DNA from: CAIYRG01 sp035318785
GTDB taxonomy: Bacteria > Pseudomonadota > Alphaproteobacteria > Micropepsales > Micropepsaceae
Assembly: GCA_035318785.1 (NCBI GenBank)
Contig: DATHDZ010000268.1
Coordinates: 1-19,964 of the forward strand
Direction: 5' to 3'
DNA: 19,964 nt
Each line of letters starts with the position of its first letter. Position 1 is the first letter of the stretch. The notes below the pieces were generated by a model that made no database searches, was not told where the DNA came from, and saw nothing but the letters and a program-made list of their open reading frames with translations. Of this stretch, positions 6,152 to 13,138 are shown piece by piece. A program made the translations under genes and the position numbers.

Positions 6152-7738
6152 ATGCGCCAGGATAGTTTCTCCCGCTTGGGGATCGCCCGTTTGAGCGTTG
6201 CCGGTCTTGTTTCGGCGATTGCCGTTGCGTCGTTTGGTTTGGGAGTTGACGCATGGAGCGCGCCGGCCGTGCCCACCGCTCCGGCGACGAAAGCCGCTGC
6301 CGTCCCCATCGTACCGACAAAGCCTGCAGTGGCTGGGCCAACGGTCGCGCTATCGCCATCGGCTGCGGCGCGCCCGCAAGGCTATGCGGATTTGGCGGAA
6401 CGGCTGCTCCCCATGGTGGTCAACATCTCGACCTCGCAAACTCTGCGCCGGCGCCCCGACCCGAACGAAGCGCAGCCCGCGCCCCAGGCCCCACAGGGTT
6501 CGCCGCTCGACGATTTCTTCAAGGACTTTATGGATAGAGGAAACCGGCCGCGGCGGGTTCAGTCGCTCGGCTCAGGCTTCATCATCGATCCCGCCGGCTA
6601 TGTGGTGACCAACAACCACGTCATTGACGGCGCAGACGAAATCACGGTCATCCTCAATGACACCACATCGCTTCCCGCGACCCTTGTCGGCAAGGATGAC
6701 AAGACCGATCTGGCGCTGCTGAAAGTGAATTCGAAGCAGCCGCTTGCGGTGGCGAAATTCGGCGATTCGGACAAATCCCGGGTCGGCGATCTGGTGATGG
6801 CGATCGGCGATCCGTTCGGCCTGGGCGGCACCGTCACCACCGGCATCGTCTCAGCGCGCAACCGCGATATCAATTCCGGCTCGTATGACGATTTCATCCA
6901 GACGGACGCGCCGATCAATCGCGGCAATTCCGGCGGGCCCCTGTTCAACATGGATGGCGAAGTGATCGGCGTGAATTCAGCGATTTATTCGCCGACCGGC
7001 GGATCGGTTGGCATCGGCTTTGCGATCCCTGCCAACCAGACCAAGAACGTCATCGCGCAGCTCAAGGCAACGGGTAAGATCCAACGCGGCTGGCTGGGCG
7101 TGCGCATTCAACAGGTGTCGGACGAGATTGCCGAAACCATGGGTCTCGACAGACCGCGCGGCGCGCTGATCGCGGGTATGACCGATGGCGGTCCCGCCGC
7201 CAAAGCCGGTGTGCTGAACGGCGACGTCGTGCTGAGCTTCGACGGCAAACCGGTGGGGGACAACCGCGCCCTTCCGCGCATGGTCGCCGAAGCGCCGATC
7301 GGAAAGACGGTCAACATCGAGATCCTGCGGAAAGGTCAGCGCAAGACCATGCCGATCACCGTGCAGCGGCTTGTGGAAGACGAGAAAGTTGCAAGCGTCG
7401 ACAACAAAACGCCGGCAAAGCCCGGCGCTCCGAAACCGCCTGTGACCGTCAATCTCGGTATGTCTTTGGCGCCGGTATCGCCGGATTCGCGGCGTCGGTT
7501 CCGCCTTGATCCCAAAGTACAAGGCGTCGTGGTCACCGAAGTCGATGCCGACAGCCCGGCCGGGCAGAAGAACATCAGGCCTGGCGACGTCATCACCGAA
7601 GTGGCACAGCAGAAAGTGATTTCGCCCGAAGAGGTCTCGGCCAAGCTCGATGCGGAGCGCAAGGCCGGCCACAAGGTCGTGCTGCTTCAGGTCAGTCGCG
7701 GCGGCGAGCTGACCTTTATCGGGGTCAGGCTGCCTTAG
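6152..7738 (+). CDS. degP: periplasmic Do-type serine protease (DegP/DegQ/MucD family)
   Basis: A 528-residue HtrA-family protease and chaperone that degrades misfolded envelope proteins. Residues 1-37 form a signal peptide with a hydrophobic core (VAGLVSAIAVASFGLG) and a likely cleavage after AWSA. A Pro/Ala-rich linker runs to about 75. The trypsin-like domain carries the triad His156 (VTNNHVIDGA), Asp186 (KTDLALLKV) and Ser260 (RGNSGGPLFN). Two PDZ domains follow, near 305-400 (RGALIAGMTDGGPAAKAGVL) and 435-528 (QGVVVTEVDADSPAGQKNI). The ATG at 6152 has AGAGGA eight bases upstream; an upstream TTG in frame is less likely. It follows hflKC and probably serves the same stress function. Confidence 0.95.
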   Translation: MRQDSFSRLGIARLSVAGLVSAIAVASFGLGVDAWSAPAVPTAPATKAAAVPIVPTKPAVAGPTVALSPSAAARPQGYADLAERLLPMVVNISTSQTLRRRPDPNEAQPAPQAPQGSPLDDFFKDFMDRGNRPRRVQSLGSGFIIDPAGYVVTNNHVIDGADEITVILNDTTSLPATLVGKDDKTDLALLKVNSKQPLAVAKFGDSDKSRVGDLVMAIGDPFGLGGTVTTGIVSARNRDINSGSYDDFIQTDAPINRGNSGGPLFNMDGEVIGVNSAIYSPTGGSVGIGFAIPANQTKNVIAQLKATGKIQRGWLGVRIQQVSDEIAETMGLDRPRGALIAGMTDGGPAAKAGVLNGDVVLSFDGKPVGDNRALPRMVAEAPIGKTVNIEILRKGQRKTMPITVQRLVEDEKVASVDNKTPAKPGAPKPPVTVNLGMSLAPVSPDSRRRFRLDPKVQGVVVTEVDADSPAGQKNIRPGDVITEVAQQKVISPEEVSAKLDAERKAGHKVVLLQVSRGGELTFIGVRLP

Positions 7739-7781
7739 GGGAAATGACGCCCCTTTGCCCCGCGCGAAATTGCGCGAGGCA

Positions 7782-7805
7782 CCTCCCCGGTAAAAACCGG
7801 GGAGG
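7782..7805. terminator. perfect 10-bp stem-loop between convergent genes
   Basis: CCTCCCCGGT (7782-7791) and ACCGGGGAGG (7796-7805) form a perfect stem with loop AAAA. A second small hairpin, CGCGC/GCGCG, lies at 7761-7776. The position between the degP stop and the stop of the minus-strand acetyltransferase gene suits a bidirectional terminator, although neither strand has a long T-run. The sequence style is also that of dispersed REP-like palindromes. Confidence 0.5.
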
Positions 7806-7810
7806 AAAAG

Positions 7811-8287
7811 TTACGCCAAGCGTTTCGACATGCGGTAGTTGAGAAAATCCTGGCCGCGCGCCTGGACGATCTGCGGCGTGAGCACGACGTAGCCGTGGCG
7901 TTCGAAGAACGGTCGAGACGTGACGCTCGCTTCCACATTCAGCAGCAGGACGCCGCGTTTCCTCGCTTCGCTTTCCAAGGCCACAAGGAGCGCGCTCGCG
8001 ACTCCAACGCGCTGCCGCTCGGGATGGACATAAGTCATGTCGATGTGGTCCGGGGGTTCATACTGGATGAAGCCGATGAGGCGCCCGCTTTCTTCGGCAA
8101 CAAACGTTATGCGGTTTTGCATACGCTCGACCCATGCTGCGATTTCGCCCGGCGCGAGCACCCAGGCTTCAATTTGGGCCGGCCGGTAATCCCGGCTTGC
8201 CACTTCGCGCACGCTGCGACGGAACACCGCTCCCAGTTCTTCGGTGTCGGCAGGTTCCCAGGGCCGGATCGTGAATGAAACTGTCAC
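7811..8287 (-). CDS. GNAT family N-acetyltransferase
   Basis: A 158-residue protein with the GNAT fold: an N-terminal strand and helix (FTIRPWEPADTEELGAVFRR), the strand FVAEESGRLIGFIQYE, the DMTYVHPERQRVGVASALL segment (the acetyl-CoA pyrophosphate loop, RxxGxA type), and a C-terminal NVEASVTSRPFFERHGY motif. Such enzymes move an acetyl group from acetyl-CoA to an amine; the substrate cannot be read from sequence. The GTG start overlaps the serB stop (GTGA), so it is translationally coupled to serB and may act on an amino acid or related small molecule. No strong Shine-Dalgarno of its own is seen. Confidence 0.88.
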   Translation of the reverse strand: MTVSFTIRPWEPADTEELGAVFRRSVREVASRDYRPAQIEAWVLAPGEIAAWVERMQNRITFVAEESGRLIGFIQYEPPDHIDMTYVHPERQRVGVASALLVALESEARKRGVLLLNVEASVTSRPFFERHGYVVLTPQIVQARGQDFLNYRMSKRLA

Positions 8288-9189
8288 GGCTCTTGAATCT
8301 CGCTGCTGCGATAGCCTTGCAGATACAGCAAAGAGCGCAGGTCGCCATGGGCGATGCTGGCGCCCGCTGCTGCTGCCACAACGGGCTTTGCGTGATAAGC
8401 GACGCCCAGCCCTGCGCGTTTGATCATGTCCAGATCATTGGCCCCGTCGCCAACGGCGAGCGTATCGGAGACAGTGAGCCCAAATCGGACAACGCCTGCC
8501 TCCAGGGCCGTTAGTTTCGCCTCTCGCCCGAGAATTGGTTCCGCGACCTCGCCGGTCAGCACTTTGCCGTCGTCGAGAAGGCGATTGCCCTGCTGCTCCT
8601 CGAAACCGGCATCTTCAGCCACGCGTGTGGTGAAATAAGTGAAGCCGCCGGACACCAGCAGCGTATGGGCGCCGTGAGCCCGCATCGTCGCGGTGAGGAC
8701 GCGCGCGCCAGGGTTGAGCCGCACGCGCTCGGCGTACACCCGCGCAAGCGCCTCGAGCGGTAATCCCTTCAGCAACGCGACGCGTTCGCGCAACGCCGCC
8801 GGAAAATCGAGTTCGCCTCGCATGGCGCGCTCGGTGATGGCGGCGACTTGCGGTTTTAAGCCCGCCATGTCCGCGAGCTCGTCGATGCATTCGCAGCCGA
8901 TGATGGTGGAATCCATGTCGGCGACAAGGAGACGCTTGCGACGGTTTTCGTAGGGCACGATGTTGAGATCGAGCAGCCAATCATCTTGCATGATGTCGCG
9001 AAGGTTCGCGCGGACGGCATCGGGATCGCCGGCGAAAGCGATGTCGAAGGCCCGGGATGGCGCCAGCCAATCGACGGGGGCCGTCGGCGCAACATCTCTG
9101 CACGCATCGTGAATGGCGTGCGCGGTGACCTCCGCGATGGCATGGGCACCGGCTGTGATATTGAGCACATGGGAAAATTGCGCCGGCAC
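8284..9189 (-). CDS. serB: phosphoserine phosphatase
   Basis: Last step of serine synthesis: phosphoserine to serine plus phosphate. It is a 301-residue HAD-superfamily protein. The first 75 residues are the variable N-terminal regulatory part. The catalytic domain has motif I ADMDSTIIGCECIDELAD (nucleophile Asp91, acid Asp93), motif II LVSGGFTYFTTR, the motif III Lys in GREAKLTALEAG, and motif IV VGDGANDLDMIKRAGLGVAY. The start is a GTG at 9189 with AAGGGCGAG upstream; no in-frame ATG is close. The acetyltransferase gene overlaps its end. It is divergent from miaA. Confidence 0.95.
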   Translation of the reverse strand: MPAQFSHVLNITAGAHAIAEVTAHAIHDACRDVAPTAPVDWLAPSRAFDIAFAGDPDAVRANLRDIMQDDWLLDLNIVPYENRRKRLLVADMDSTIIGCECIDELADMAGLKPQVAAITERAMRGELDFPAALRERVALLKGLPLEALARVYAERVRLNPGARVLTATMRAHGAHTLLVSGGFTYFTTRVAEDAGFEEQQGNRLLDDGKVLTGEVAEPILGREAKLTALEAGVVRFGLTVSDTLAVGDGANDLDMIKRAGLGVAYHAKPVVAAAAGASIAHGDLRSLLYLQGYRSSEIQEP

Positions 9190-9240
9190 GACTCGCCCTT
9201 TATGGGACTCTCAAGAACACGCAACCTCGCGCGTTCGGGC

Positions 9241-9256
9241 CCTCTCCGGGGGGAGG
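9241..9256. repeat. palindromic element upstream of miaA, REP-like
   Basis: CCTCTC (9241-9246) pairs with GGGAGG (9251-9256, one G-U pair) around CGGG. It recalls the CCTCCCCGG...CCGGGGAGG palindrome at 7782-7805. The adjoining 9271-9310 stretch (CGTCATCGTGAGGAGGGCGG onwards) also has the look of a dispersed intergenic repeat. One window cannot prove this. Confidence 0.3.
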
Positions 9257-9324
9257 ACTTAAACTAAACTCGTCATCGTGAGGAGGGCGGCGCAGCACCC
9301 ATCTCAATGGATCAAGGAAAACGA

Positions 9325-10239
9325 ATGTCCCTGGACGCCGTACTGATCGCCGGGCCGACCGCAAGCGGCAAGTCGGGTTTGGCGATGGAACTGGCCGAGA
9401 ATCTGGGCGGCGTCGTCATCAATGCCGACTCGATGCAGGTCTATCGCGAACTCGCGGTACTGACCGCGCGTCCTTCGGCGACCGATGAAAAGCGCATCCC
9501 CCATCGGCTCTATGGCCATGTAAAAGCCAGTGAGCGCTACTCCGTCGGTCTTTATCAGGAGGAAGCGGCGGGCGCACTTGCCGAGGCGCTTTCTAACAAA
9601 CGGGTCGCGATCTTCGCCGGCGGCACGGGACTCTATTTCGACGCGCTGACCAAAGGGTTGTCGCCCATTCCGGCCGTCCCGGTGGAAATCCGAGATGAGG
9701 TCCGGCGGCGATTCGACGCTATGGGTCGTGAGGCCTTCTTCGCCGAATTCGCGACGAAGGATCCATCGACCACATCCAAATTGCGCGTCTCGGATACTCA
9801 GCGGGTCTTGCGCGCCGCTGCCGTCCTGGAAGCGACCGGACGCCCACTGACCGAGTGGCAGGAAATGAGCGGGAGTCCCGTTCTGGCCGGATTGCGGGTG
9901 GTGCGCCTGCTCCTCGCGCCACCGCGCGAGGTCTTGCTCGAGCGGATCGATAGGCGCTTCGAGACGATGGTGGCCCAGGGCGCGCTCGAGGAAGCACGGC
10001 TGCTCCTTGGCCTCGACCCCGCACTGCCCGCAGCCAAAGCGCTTGGCATTCCTCAGCTTCAGGAGTATCTCCTCGGCCGTTCGACACTGGAAAGCGCCAT
10101 CGCCGGGGCGCAATTGGCCACGAGGCGCTACGTGAAGCGTCAGATGACCTGGTTCCGCACTCGGATGAGCGAATGGAATTGGTTTGAAGAAACTCGATTG
10201 AGCAATATTATTACATCAATCAGAGTTGAAGTCATATGA
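9325..10239 (+). CDS. miaA: tRNA dimethylallyltransferase
   Basis: Adds the dimethylallyl group to A37 of tRNAs reading codons that begin with U. The protein has 304 residues from ATG 9325, which has AAGGA seven bases upstream; an in-frame ATG at 9307 would add six residues and has no such site. Visible motifs are the P-loop GPTASGKS (10-17), the catalytic Asp and tRNA-binding loop NADSMQVYREL (Asp35), AIFAGGTGLYFDALTKGLSP, and the C-terminal RRYVKRQMTWFR segment. Normal family length. It ends just before the ilv promoter. MiaA-dependent tRNA modification affects leader-peptide attenuation in enterobacteria, so its place before an attenuator is notable, but that link is inference. Confidence 0.96.
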   Translation: MSLDAVLIAGPTASGKSGLAMELAENLGGVVINADSMQVYRELAVLTARPSATDEKRIPHRLYGHVKASERYSVGLYQEEAAGALAEALSNKRVAIFAGGTGLYFDALTKGLSPIPAVPVEIRDEVRRRFDAMGREAFFAEFATKDPSTTSKLRVSDTQRVLRAAAVLEATGRPLTEWQEMSGSPVLAGLRVVRLLLAPPREVLLERIDRRFETMVAQGALEEARLLLGLDPALPAAKALGIPQLQEYLLGRSTLESAIAGAQLATRRYVKRQMTWFRTRMSEWNWFEETRLSNIITSIRVEVI

Positions 10240-10245
10240 AATTGC

Positions 10246-10274
10246 TTGACGCTTTGCTGCAACGCAACTAAGCT
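10246..10274 (+). promoter_or_regulatory. candidate promoter for the ilv leader
   Basis: TTGACG (10246-10251), a 17-base spacer, then TAAGCT (10269-10274). It lies directly after the miaA stop. Predicted transcription starts near 10281, about 20 bases before the leader peptide ATG, as usual for attenuator leaders. Confidence 0.5.
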
Positions 10275-10301
10275 GTTAACTTGAAAGCTAAGGCCTGGGT
10301 C

Positions 10302-10349
10302 ATGAGACATCTCCTTGTAATTATGAAACCGCGGTGCGGACGAAGCTGA
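10302..10349 (+). CDS. ilvL: ilv operon leader peptide
   Basis: A 15-residue ORF, MRHLLVIMKPRCGRS. Codons 4-7 are CTC CTT GTA ATT (Leu-Leu-Val-Ile), covering all three branched-chain amino acids. AAGG at 10290-10293 is a Shine-Dalgarno eight bases before the ATG. The regulatory codons sit immediately 5' of the first arm of the strong hairpin at 10326-10378, so a ribosome starved of Leu, Val or Ile would cover that arm. Position, length, codon content and linked terminator together make this a leader peptide of the ribosome-mediated attenuation type. The exact peptide sequence is not one I recognise from a reference strain. Confidence 0.75.
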   Translation: MRHLLVIMKPRCGRS

Positions 10350-10378
10350 GGCTTCCCAGTCCGTAGACGCGGTTTTTT
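10326..10378 (+). terminator. ilvB attenuator terminator
   Basis: AAACCGCG (10326-10333) pairs perfectly with CGCGGTTT (10368-10375). Inside it TGCGGAC (10335-10341) pairs with GTCCGTA (10359-10365, one G-U pair), and GAAGC (10342-10346) with GCTTC (10351-10355). The stem runs straight into TTTTTT (10373-10378). This is a strong intrinsic terminator overlapping the second half of the leader peptide ORF. I found no convincing separate antiterminator, which suggests control by direct ribosome occlusion of the 5' arm. Confidence 0.75.
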
Positions 10379-10380
10379 CA

Positions 10381-10404
10381 GGGGCGGTAACGCCCCTTTC
10401 GTTT
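10381..10404 (+). terminator. second hairpin with T-rich tail in the ilv leader
   Basis: GGGGCG (10381-10386), loop GTAA, CGCCCC (10391-10396), followed by TTTCGTTT. A compact perfect 6-bp stem that could be a backup terminator or protect the RNA end. It lies 36 bases before the ilvB start. Confidence 0.45.
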
Positions 10405-10439
10405 GAGTCTGAGACCGTTGGCGCCGTAAGGAGCGCAGT

Positions 10440-12233
10440 ATGAACAAAGAGATGAGCATCGCGCCTCCGGCCAACCTGGCGGACGGCATGGAGCTGACCG
10501 GGGCCGAAATCGTGGTTCGCGCGCTCAAAGACCAGGGTGTGCGTCATATTTTTGGCTATCCCGGCGGCGCGGTGCTGCCCATCTATGATGCGCTGTTCCA
10601 GGACAATGAGCTGGTCCATGTGCTCGTGCGCCACGAGCAAGGCGCCGTTCATGCTGCCGAGGGCTATGCGCGCTCCACCGGCAAGCCAGGTGTCGTCCTG
10701 GTGACGTCCGGCCCGGGTGCGACGAATGCCGTGACCGGCCTGACCGACGCGTTGATGGATTCGATACCCCTGGTGGTGATCACCGGACAGGTGGCGACCC
10801 ATCTGATCGGCAATGATGCGTTCCAGGAATGCGACACCGTGGGAATCACGCGTCCCTGCACCAAGCATAATTGGCTCGTGCGCGACGTGAAGGATCTGCC
10901 TCGCGTGCTGCACGAAGCTTTCGTCATCGCCACGACCGGCCGGCCCGGCCCGGTGGTTGTCGATATCCCCAAGGACGTGCAGTTCAAGAAGGCCAAATAT
11001 ATCGGCCCGAGTCACATCCGGCACAGAACCTATCGGCCGCGCCTGGATCCCGACATGGACGTTATCCGCACCGCCGTGCGCATGATGGCGGCGGCGAAGC
11101 GCCCGGTTTTCTACACCGGAGGTGGCATCATCAATTCCGGGCCGGAAGCAAGCCGGCTCTTGCGCGAGCTGGTCAAGCTGACGGGCTTTCCCATCACCTC
11201 GACGCTCATGGGGCTTGGAGCCTATCCCGCTTCCGACCCGCAATGGCTCGGCCTGATCGGCATGCACGGAACCTATGAGTCGAATCTTTCGGCCAATCGC
11301 TGCGATCTTCTGATTGCGCTCGGCTCGCGTTTCGACGACCGCGTGACGGGACGCGTGGACGCGTTCTCGCCCGCATCGAAAAAAATCCATCTCGATATCG
11401 ATCCCGCGCAGATCAACAAGAACATCCGCGTAGATCTTCCGATCATCGCCGATGCGGCGCGGGCTTTGCGCGCGATGATCAATGTCTGGAAGGAAGAGAA
11501 GCTCATCGCCGATCCGGGATTGCCGGCTTGGTGGAAGCAGATTGCGGACTGGCGGGCGAAGAATTCGCTCGGCTTCAAAAATTCCACCAAGCTGATCAAG
11601 CCGCAATATGCCATCGACCGGCTCTATGCGCTGACGCGTGGGCGCGAGGTCTACATCACGACCGAAGTCGGCCAGCATCAGATGTGGGCGGCGCAGCGCT
11701 TCAAATTCGAAGAGCCGAACCATTGGATGACCTCGGGCGGTCTGGGCACGATGGGCTATGGGCTGCCCGCAGCGGTCGGGGTTCAGATGGCGCACCCCAA
11801 TGCCCTGGTCATCGACATCGCCGGCGAAGCCTCGGTCCAGATGACCATGCAGGAAATGTCGACGGCGGTGCAGTATGATTTGCCGATCAAGATTTTCATC
11901 TTGAACAATGAATATATGGGGATGGTGCGGCAATGGCAGCAATTGCTGCATGGCGGACGCTATTCGCACTCCTATTCCGAGGCCTTGCCCGATTTTGTCA
12001 AGCTGGCGGAAGCCTATGGCGCGGTGGGATTGCGCGCGGAAAAACCGGACGAGCTTGACGACAAGATCAAGGAGATGATTGGCGTGAACCGGCCGGTGCT
12101 GTTCGACGTCCGTGTCGATCCGCACGAGAATTGTTATCCGATGATTCCGTCCGGTGCGGCGCATGACGAGATGATCCTTTCGGATTCCGAAGACGAACGC
12201 GAGGTTTCCGAAGAAGGCAAGATGATGGTTTAG
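10440..12233 (+). CDS. ilvB: acetolactate synthase large (catalytic) subunit
   Basis: Thiamine-diphosphate enzyme that condenses two pyruvates to acetolactate, or pyruvate and 2-oxobutyrate to acetohydroxybutyrate: the first common step to Val, Leu and Ile. It has 597 residues. Visible are the catalytic Glu66 (VRHEQGAVHAAEGYARSTGK), the N-terminal PYR domain, the central FAD-binding domain (about 200-340, GLIGMHGTYESN and GSRFDDRVTGR), and the C-terminal ThDP domain with DIAGEASVQMTMQEMSTAVQ and NNEYMGMVRQWQ. The metal-binding motif reads GEAS rather than GDGS, which I recall as usual in alphaproteobacterial IlvB. AAGGAG lies seven bases before the ATG. Expression is expected to be set by the attenuator upstream. 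Confidence 0.97.
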   Translation: MNKEMSIAPPANLADGMELTGAEIVVRALKDQGVRHIFGYPGGAVLPIYDALFQDNELVHVLVRHEQGAVHAAEGYARSTGKPGVVLVTSGPGATNAVTGLTDALMDSIPLVVITGQVATHLIGNDAFQECDTVGITRPCTKHNWLVRDVKDLPRVLHEAFVIATTGRPGPVVVDIPKDVQFKKAKYIGPSHIRHRTYRPRLDPDMDVIRTAVRMMAAAKRPVFYTGGGIINSGPEASRLLRELVKLTGFPITSTLMGLGAYPASDPQWLGLIGMHGTYESNLSANRCDLLIALGSRFDDRVTGRVDAFSPASKKIHLDIDPAQINKNIRVDLPIIADAARALRAMINVWKEEKLIADPGLPAWWKQIADWRAKNSLGFKNSTKLIKPQYAIDRLYALTRGREVYITTEVGQHQMWAAQRFKFEEPNHWMTSGGLGTMGYGLPAAVGVQMAHPNALVIDIAGEASVQMTMQEMSTAVQYDLPIKIFILNNEYMGMVRQWQQLLHGGRYSHSYSEALPDFVKLAEAYGAVGLRAEKPDELDDKIKEMIGVNRPVLFDVRVDPHENCYPMIPSGAAHDEMILSDSEDEREVSEEGKMMV

Positions 12234-12235
12234 TC

Positions 12236-12592
12236 ATGCTGGGGGACCATCGGGAATTCGCCGGGGAATGGGCGCAGGCATGGAATTCGCACGATCTCGA
12301 GCGGATTCTGTCGCATTACGATGAGGCCGTGACGCTGGTCTCGCCCAGGGCGCGCCTTGTGCTCGGTGTCGAAGACGGCGCGGTGCGCGGGAAAGCCGCT
12401 TTGCGCGATTATATGAAGCGCGCGCTGGAGAAAGTGCCAGATCTCACCTTCACGCTTGATCGCGTATTCTCTGGTGTGAACAGCGTTGTGATCGAATTCC
12501 ACACCAGCGACGGACGGCACGGCGCCGAATTGATGGATTTCGCCAAGAACGGGCGCGTCGCTCGCGTCATCGCCCATTACGCCTCGGAATGA
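12236..12592 (+). CDS. SnoaL/NTF2-like domain protein inserted between ilvB and ilvN
   Basis: A 118-residue protein resembling the nuclear transport factor 2-like superfamily (SnoaL/DUF4440 type): an N-terminal helix and turn (EFAGEWAQAWNSHDLERILS HYDE), a VTLVSPRARLVL strand, a GVEDGAVRGKAALRDYMKRAL helix, then strands ending VVIEFHTSDGRHGAELMDFA. These cone-shaped folds bind small molecules and can be enzymes, such as cyclases and isomerases, or binding domains; the role here is unknown. It starts 2 bases after the ilvB stop and its TGA overlaps the ilvN ATG (ATGA), so it is translated within the operon. ilvB and ilvN are normally adjacent, which makes the insertion notable. The ATG has only a weak Shine-Dalgarno. 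Confidence 0.8.
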   Translation: MLGDHREFAGEWAQAWNSHDLERILSHYDEAVTLVSPRARLVLGVEDGAVRGKAALRDYMKRALEKVPDLTFTLDRVFSGVNSVVIEFHTSDGRHGAELMDFAKNGRVARVIAHYASE

Positions 12593-13110
12593 ACATGGCC
12601 CTAATAGACACGCGTATCGAATCCCACACCATCGTCGTCACGGTCGACAATGAGCCGGGCGTGCTGGCCCGGGTCATCGGCTTGTTCGCCGGCCGCGGCT
12701 ACAACATCGAAAGCCTCACCGTCGCCGAAACCGACCGCGCCGCGCACACCTCGCGCATTACCGTGGTGACTTCGGGCACGCCGGCCGTGATCGAGCAGAT
12801 CAAGGCGCAATTGGGACGCCTCGTTCCGGTGCACCGGGTCGTCGACATCACGACCGAGAAGCCCGGCATCGAGCGCGAGATGGCGCTGTTGAAGGTCGCC
12901 GGCACCGGCGACAAACGCGTCGAGGCGATGCGCGTCAGCCAGGTCTTTCGTGCCAAGGCGCTGGATACGACCCATTCGAGCTTTGTCTTCGAGATCACCG
13001 GCGCACCGGGGAAGATCGACGCCTTCATCGAATTGATGCGGCCCTTGGGCCTCGTCGAAGTCAGCCGCACCGGAGTCGCTGCCATCTCCCGCGGCGCCGA
13101 GCCGATGTAG
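12589..13110 (+). CDS. ilvN: acetolactate synthase small (regulatory) subunit
   Basis: A 173-residue regulatory partner of IlvB that confers valine feedback inhibition. The N-terminal ACT domain is visible (HTIVVTVDNEPGVLARVIGL, then FAGRGYNIESLTVAETD), and a C-terminal ALS_ss domain follows (EREMALLKVAGTGDKRVEAM, later FEITGAPGKIDAFIELMRPL). The ATG at 12589 overlaps the stop of the NTF2-like gene; a second in-frame ATG at 12595 is equally possible. Normal length for the short IlvN/IlvH type. Confidence 0.95.
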   Translation: MNMALIDTRIESHTIVVTVDNEPGVLARVIGLFAGRGYNIESLTVAETDRAAHTSRITVVTSGTPAVIEQIKAQLGRLVPVHRVVDITTEKPGIEREMALLKVAGTGDKRVEAMRVSQVFRAKALDTTHSSFVFEITGAPGKIDAFIELMRPLGLVEVSRTGVAAISRGAEPM

Positions 13111-13138
13111 GCGCTGTCCGAACAGTGAGAGTGGTTGT

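Noticed and set aside
4924..6309. 461-residue minus-strand ORF across hflC and the degP start
   Set aside because: Shadow of hflC and degP with low-complexity translation and no family resemblance.
10140..12164. 674-residue minus-strand ORF opposite ilvB and miaA
   Set aside because: Antisense shadow of ilvB caused by G+C-rich codons; no recognisable domain and fully inside well-supported genes on the plus strand.
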